Positions 31,622-35,774 of a DNA stretch of 35,774 nt are shown one piece after another. Source of the DNA: JBBDWK01 sp040902885. GTDB taxonomy: Bacteria > Acidobacteriota > Terriglobia > Bryobacterales > Bryobacteraceae. The notes beneath the pieces are model-generated. The model searched no databases. It worked only from the letters and a program-made list of their open reading frames with translations, and was not told the origin of the DNA. The stretch spans positions 1 through 35,774 of the forward strand of contig JBBDWK010000029.1 of assembly GCA_040902885.1 (NCBI GenBank), read 5' to 3'. The translations under genes and the position numbers were made by a program. Numbering within the stretch: the first letter of the stretch is position 1; each line of letters starts with the position of its first letter.

Positions 31622-34600
31622 ATGAATAAGATTTCATCGCAAAAGCTTGCGTGCGTCTTGGGCGCGCTGGTTATGGCGACGATTTTCGCGGCGCCACAAG
31701 CCTTCGGACAGGCGTTCACAGCAACGCTGGCCGGAGTAGTGACGGACGGCACCGATGCGGCGATCCCAGGGGCGACCGTAAAGATCCGGAATCAGGCGAC
31801 CAACGACGCTCGGCAGACAACCACCAGCGGCGAAGGGCGTTACATTTTTTCCCAACTGCCGCCGGGCACCTACGAGGTAACGGCCGAAACTGCCGGCTTC
31901 AAAACTCTGGTGCGGTCTGGCGTGGGCTTGAGCGTGAGCCAGACCGCCGAACTGAACCTCTCGATGGAGCTGGGCGACGTGACGCAGACCGTGCAGGTGA
32001 CCGAAGGCGCGCCGATTCTGGACACGCAGACAGCGAATCGTGCGGTGACGCTCTCCAGCCAGCAGGTGCTGGATCTGCCGGTGAACGCACGCAATCCGTT
32101 CGTGCTGGTTCACGTGAACGCCGGAGTGATCGCGGTGCGCACGGGGATTTCCCAAGCGACGCAGGACCAGAATCACAACCGCTTCTCGATGAATGGCGGA
32201 CGCGGGCAGGCGGGCCTCACGATGATTGACGGCGTGCCGTCATCGGCGGTGGACTGGGGCGGGCTGATCGCATCTCCTGGCGTGGACTCGGTGCAGGAAG
32301 TACAGATTGTCCGCAACATCTTCGACGCGCAGTACGGCAAGAGCGATGGCAGCGTGGTGAGCATGGTGACGCGCGGCGGGTCGAACGATTGGCATGGCAC
32401 GCTCTTCGAGTTCTTGCGCAACGATAATCTGGACGCCAACAGTTGGGCGAACAACCGCGCGGGCCGGGAAAGGGTGGAGTTTCAGCGCAACCAGTTCGGC
32501 GGGAACTTCTCGGGTCCCATCCTGCGGAGCAAGAGGCTGTTCTTCTTTACGGGGTATGAAGGACTGCGGCAGGGCAGCCCCGGTTTGAACGTTTCCACGG
32601 TTCCCACGGCACTGGAGCGGCAGGGCGATTTCTCGCAGTCGTTGAACAGCCGCGGGGCGCTCATTCCCATCTTCAATCCTCATACCACGCGCCAAAATCC
32701 CAACGGCTCGGGCCTGATCCGCGATCCGTTTCCCGGGAACCGAATTCCTCAGGCGCTGTTCGATCCCGTGGGCAGCAAGGTCCTGGACCTGTACCCGCAG
32801 CCGAACACCCAAGGCGATGCGTTCACGAACGCGCGCAACTTCGCGGCGGCTGGCAAGACGGTTGCGGTAAACGATCGGCTGGACGTTCGGATTGACTGGG
32901 CGAAGTCGGAGAAGTTCACCATGTTCGGCCGGCTGACGAAGGCCTGGCAGAAGCAAACTGCGCCGGTTTACTTCGGCAATGGCGCGGACACGAACTTCAG
33001 CGACCAGAATCCGCGGCACGGCATCGTGATCGGCGCGACTATAGTTCCCAATCCCACGTGGGTGGTGAATACGCAGCTCGGCTCAGGGCGTTGGCGGGAG
33101 GTGCAGATTTCACCCAGCCAGGGCCGCAGCGCGACGGACCTGGGTTTCGCCAGTTCACTGGTGGCGCAGTTCCAGCCGCAGACCTATCCCGGTTTCGCCG
33201 CCCAGGACTATACATCGCTGAACAACCGGCGCTTTCTGGACGTGCCGCGCGAGACGCACAACCTTCAGGTCAACGTGACCAAGGAGCTCGGCTCCCATAG
33301 CCTGAAATTTGGATTTTCAGGGGAGGTAGCGCGGCTGAACCGCACCGACTTTTATACGCCGCAGTTCAACTTCACCCGAGGCCTGACTTCAGGCCCCACG
33401 GCTTCCGTGACCAGCACGACGTCGGGCAACGGAATCGCTTCGCTGCTGCTCGGCACGGGGTCGGGTGGGAACGTGCCGACGAACGCGGCCACCTCGCGGA
33501 CGCTCGAATATTACGGCCTTTACTTTCAGGACGGCTGGCGGGCGACCCGGCGTCTCACCTTGAACTACGGGCTGCGCTGGGAAGTCCAGTTGCCGGAGAC
33601 GGAGCGCTACAACCGGCTCAACTACTTCGATTACGCAGCTTCGAATCCGCTCTCGCAGCAGGTAGGCCGGCCGCTCCAGGGAGGCTTTGTCTTCGTGGAT
33701 GCGAATAATCGGTATCCGCGCGCAACCGATTGGAGAAACTTTGCGCCGCGCATCGGCCTCGCCTACAAGATTACCGACAAGCTTGTAATGCGGACGGGCT
33801 ACGGCATCTTCTATCCGCAAGTGAGCTCGCTCGGCGGCGAAGCCGGATTCTCGACCACCACGAGTTGGCTGGCGACAGAAGGCGGCGACGGATTCGTTCC
33901 CGTCAACCGGCTTTCCAATCCGTATCCGCAAGGATTGAATCAGCCGATTGGAACCTCGCAGGGCGCCAACACGCTGATCGGAGAGAGCATCGGCGGAACG
34001 CAGTACGCCTTCAGCAATCCCTACGTGCAGAGCTTCAGCCTGGACTTCCAATATGAGTTCGACCGGTCCACGGTTCTCGAGCTCGGCTACACGGGCACGC
34101 AGAGCCGTAAGCTGGCGTTTGGCGTGGGCAGAAACGCCAATCAGTTGCCGACGCACTTGTTGTCTCAGGGCGCGGCGCTGAATACCCCGGTGGACAATCC
34201 GTTCTTCGGAATCATCCCGGGCGGACCGCTGGCGGGCCGGACTATTCCGCAGCACCGCCTGCTGCGGCCCTACCCTCTCTGGCAAAACGTAAACCTGCCG
34301 ACCAACACACCGGGCGCAACGGCGAGCTTCAACGCCCTGGTGGCGCGATTCAACAAGCGCATTGGCAGTTCCATGAATCTGCTGGCTACGTACCAGTGGT
34401 CGAAGGCCATCGACAATGCTTCCGAGTGGCAAGGCTGGGAAGTAGGCGATACCGTCCGCGACTACTACGACCTGAGCCGGGACCGGTCGATCAGCGCACA
34501 CGATCTGCCGCACAGCTTCGTGGCGGCTTTAGTGTACGAGCTGCCGGTGGGCAGGGGCCGCAAGATCGGTGCGGATCTGCCGAAGGTAGCGGACGCTCTG

Positions 34601-35056
34601 CTGGGCGGCTGGCAGGTATCGACGATTGTCCGGTTTGCGAGCGGACTTCCGCTGCAATTGACCGCTCCGAACAATCTGGGGCCGTTCGGATTCGGGGTGC
34701 AGCGGCCCAATATCGGCAATCTGAAGGATCTCAACGTTTCCAATCGGACGCCGGACCGCTGGTTCAATGCCGATGCGCTCAGCGCTCCGGGAGCCTTCGA
34801 ACTCGGCAGCGCGCCGCGTTGGATTCCCAACCTGCGATTCGGCCGGACGAAACACGCCGATCTGGCTGTGATGAAGAACTTCCGCTGGGGTGAGCGCATG
34901 AGGATTCAGTTCCGCGGCGAATTCTTCAATTTGACCAACACGCCGCAGTTCGGGCGTGCCAACACGACGTTAGGTAACCCGGTTATAGGACAGGTAACGG
35001 GAACAACCAACGTGGGGCCGCGGAATACCCAACTTGGGGTGAGGATACAGTTCTAG
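31622..35056 (+). CDS. TonB-dependent receptor with carboxypeptidase-regulatory domain (B)
   Basis: 1144 residues. A signal peptide (LACVLGALVMATIFAAPQAFGQ) is followed by the carboxypeptidase-regulatory-like domain (about 30-115: ATLAGVVTDGTDAAIPGATVKIRN, GRYIFSQLPPGTYEVTAETAGF). A plug domain (about 125-255, LDLPVNARNPFVLVHVNAGV) and an outer-membrane barrel ending in QLGVRIQF follow. GGGGGA (31608-31613) eight bases before the ATG is the ribosome site. An 8-codon frame from GTG 31603 overlaps the start codon and ends at TAA 31627-31629. Its first 500 bases are repeated in receptor C at a constant 3563-base offset. Probably imports complex organic matter; substrate unknown. Confidence 0.88.
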   Translation: MNKISSQKLACVLGALVMATIFAAPQAFGQAFTATLAGVVTDGTDAAIPGATVKIRNQATNDARQTTTSGEGRYIFSQLPPGTYEVTAETAGFKTLVRSGVGLSVSQTAELNLSMELGDVTQTVQVTEGAPILDTQTANRAVTLSSQQVLDLPVNARNPFVLVHVNAGVIAVRTGISQATQDQNHNRFSMNGGRGQAGLTMIDGVPSSAVDWGGLIASPGVDSVQEVQIVRNIFDAQYGKSDGSVVSMVTRGGSNDWHGTLFEFLRNDNLDANSWANNRAGRERVEFQRNQFGGNFSGPILRSKRLFFFTGYEGLRQGSPGLNVSTVPTALERQGDFSQSLNSRGALIPIFNPHTTRQNPNGSGLIRDPFPGNRIPQALFDPVGSKVLDLYPQPNTQGDAFTNARNFAAAGKTVAVNDRLDVRIDWAKSEKFTMFGRLTKAWQKQTAPVYFGNGADTNFSDQNPRHGIVIGATIVPNPTWVVNTQLGSGRWREVQISPSQGRSATDLGFASSLVAQFQPQTYPGFAAQDYTSLNNRRFLDVPRETHNLQVNVTKELGSHSLKFGFSGEVARLNRTDFYTPQFNFTRGLTSGPTASVTSTTSGNGIASLLLGTGSGGNVPTNAATSRTLEYYGLYFQDGWRATRRLTLNYGLRWEVQLPETERYNRLNYFDYAASNPLSQQVGRPLQGGFVFVDANNRYPRATDWRNFAPRIGLAYKITDKLVMRTGYGIFYPQVSSLGGEAGFSTTTSWLATEGGDGFVPVNRLSNPYPQGLNQPIGTSQGANTLIGESIGGTQYAFSNPYVQSFSLDFQYEFDRSTVLELGYTGTQSRKLAFGVGRNANQLPTHLLSQGAALNTPVDNPFFGIIPGGPLAGRTIPQHRLLRPYPLWQNVNLPTNTPGATASFNALVARFNKRIGSSMNLLATYQWSKAIDNASEWQGWEVGDTVRDYYDLSRDRSISAHDLPHSFVAALVYELPVGRGRKIGADLPKVADALLGGWQVSTIVRFASGLPLQLTAPNNLGPFGFGVQRPNIGNLKDLNVSNRTPDRWFNADALSAPGAFELGSAPRWIPNLRFGRTKHADLAVMKNFRWGERMRIQFRGEFFNLTNTPQFGRANTTLGNPVIGQVTGTTNVGPRNTQLGVRIQF
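32009..32211 (+). repeat. Receptor plug segment identical to receptor C
   Basis: These 203 bases are identical to 35572-35774, the end of the window, so the match may go on beyond it. Upstream parts of the two genes differ by about one base in ten with no insertions, and the signal peptides differ fully. Confidence 0.9.
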
Positions 35057-35065
35057 AGACCTGAT

Positions 35066-35095
35066 TTTACAGCCGAGACACCGAAGCGCAGAGGA
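35066..35095 (+). repeat. Dispersed 'CGCCGAGGCGC' repeat, copy 3 (degenerate)
   Basis: CAGCCGAGACACCGAAGCGC followed by AGAGGAG, nine bases after the receptor B stop. It resembles copies 1 and 2 with several changes. Confidence 0.5.
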
Positions 35096-35141
35096 GTTGC
35101 AGCGCTTAAGGTCGTGCTGTGGCCATGCCCCTGGACTCCCA

Positions 35142-35157
35142 CCGCTGACTGTGATAT
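35142..35157 (+). promoter_or_regulatory. Element shared upstream of receptors B and C (copy C)
   Basis: CCGCTGACTGTGATAT, 14 of 16 bases equal to 31530-31545. It lies 49 bases before the start of receptor C, a better distance for a promoter than in copy B. Confidence 0.35.
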
Positions 35158-35190
35158 CCGTTTAGCATTCCAGTTAGCAGGGAGTCTTCC

Positions 35191-35774
35191 ATGACCGAAG
35201 CCGTACGAAAGTCGATGTGGGTGTTGTGTGTCTTGGCGGCGGTGGTTACCGTTACGCCCAGTGCCTTTGGACAAGCGTTTACAGCAACGCTGGCCGGTGT
35301 GGTCACCGATCCGAACGACGCGGCTATTCCAGGGGCGATTGTAAAGATCCGGAATCAGGCGACCAACGACGCTCGTCAGACAACCACCAGCGGCGAAGGC
35401 CGCTACATCTTCTCGCAACTGCCGCCGGGCACCTACGAGGTAACGGCCGAAACTGCCGGCTTCAAGACGCTGGTGCGCTCGGGCGTGGGCTTGAGCGTGA
35501 GCCAGACCGCCGAACTGAACCTGGCGATGGAACTGGGCGACGTAACCCAGACCATCTCCGTGACTGAAGGTGCGCCGATTCTGGACACGCAGACAGCGAA
35601 TCGTGCGGTGACGCTCTCCAGCCAGCAGGTGCTGGATCTGCCGGTGAACGCACGCAATCCGTTCGTGCTGGTTCACGTGAACGCCGGAGTGATCGCGGTG
35701 CGCACGGGGATTTCCCAAGCGACGCAGGACCAGAATCACAACCGCTTCTCGATGAATGGCGGACGCGGGCAGGC
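35191..35774 (+). CDS. TonB-dependent receptor C, cut by the window end
   Basis: The frame opens at ATG 35191 (MTEAVRKSMWVLCVLAAVV) and runs to the last base with no stop, so the first 194 codons are seen. GCAGGGAG ends about eight bases before the ATG and is a good ribosome site. The signal peptide differs from receptor B, but from FGQAFTATLAGVVTD onward the two proteins are nearly the same: the carboxypeptidase-regulatory domain differs at a few residues, and the start of the plug is identical. It is a tandem paralogue of receptor B; the barrel lies outside the window. Confidence 0.92.
   Translation, partial: MTEAVRKSMWVLCVLAAVVTVTPSAFGQAFTATLAGVVTDPNDAAIPGAIVKIRNQATNDARQTTTSGEGRYIFSQLPPGTYEVTAETAGFKTLVRSGVGLSVSQTAELNLAMELGDVTQTISVTEGAPILDTQTANRAVTLSSQQVLDLPVNARNPFVLVHVNAGVIAVRTGISQATQDQNHNRFSMNGGRGQ
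35572..35774 (+). repeat. Receptor plug segment identical to receptor B
   Basis: Second copy of 32009-32211, identical in all 203 visible bases and open at the window edge. Confidence 0.9.

Overview
The window reads as a piece of an acidobacterial chromosome, most likely a Solibacter/Bryobacter-like member of the Acidobacteriota. The base composition is high in GC, with long open antisense frames that come from strong third-position GC bias. It carries three very large TonB-dependent receptors of the type with an N-terminal carboxypeptidase-regulatory domain, a bacillithiol gene (bshC), and GC-rich palindromic and short dispersed intergenic repeats. The taxonomic call is inference from gene content, not from a marker gene. 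No tRNA, rRNA, CRISPR array, transposase or phage gene was seen.

Region 1 (1-6.7 kb): a divergent hicB antitoxin gene with a hicA toxin cut off by a palindromic repeat lies next to a tight six-gene operon dapE-asd-lysC-dapB-dapA-dapD. The operon makes lysine and meso-diaminopimelate from aspartate by the succinylase branch. Its 300-base leader is a well-conserved lysine riboswitch (L box), with a sigma70-like promoter placed so that transcription should start at the first base pair of the aptamer. The succinyl-DAP aminotransferase, dapF and lysA are not here.

Region 2 (6.7-17.9 kb): an AsmA-like envelope protein (minus); a divergent alpha/beta hydrolase fused to a TRAFs-binding-like TPR domain (candidate conflict or signalling effector); a Tat-exported galactonate-dehydratase-like enolase-superfamily enzyme; and, on the minus strand, a frameshifted formamidopyrimidine-DNA glycosylase followed by a YbgC-type thioesterase. 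Then on the plus strand come nadA-moaA (both Fe-S enzymes), an MFS transporter, a PBP4-type D-Ala-D-Ala carboxypeptidase and an FmdB-type zinc-ribbon protein.

Region 3 (17.9-24.4 kb): a secreted protein with beta-propeller-like repeats and a C-terminal DUF3604/PHP-like metal-binding domain, divergent from a 1172-residue TonB-dependent receptor.

Region 4 (24.5-31.5 kb): tatA-tatC with unusual hydrophilic extensions behind a strong promoter, a small basic protein of unknown function, the minus-strand pair hemW-threonine aldolase, and the plus-strand pair bshC-serine hydrolase.

Region 5 (31.6 kb-end): two tandem TonB-dependent receptor paralogues at a constant 3563-base offset. The second is cut by the window edge, and the last 203 bases of overlap are identical, pointing to recent duplication or gene conversion. 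A short dispersed repeat occurs three times in the window (17.9, 26.5, 35.1 kb), each time at the end of a gene, and twice it supplies the stop codon or the C-terminal tail.
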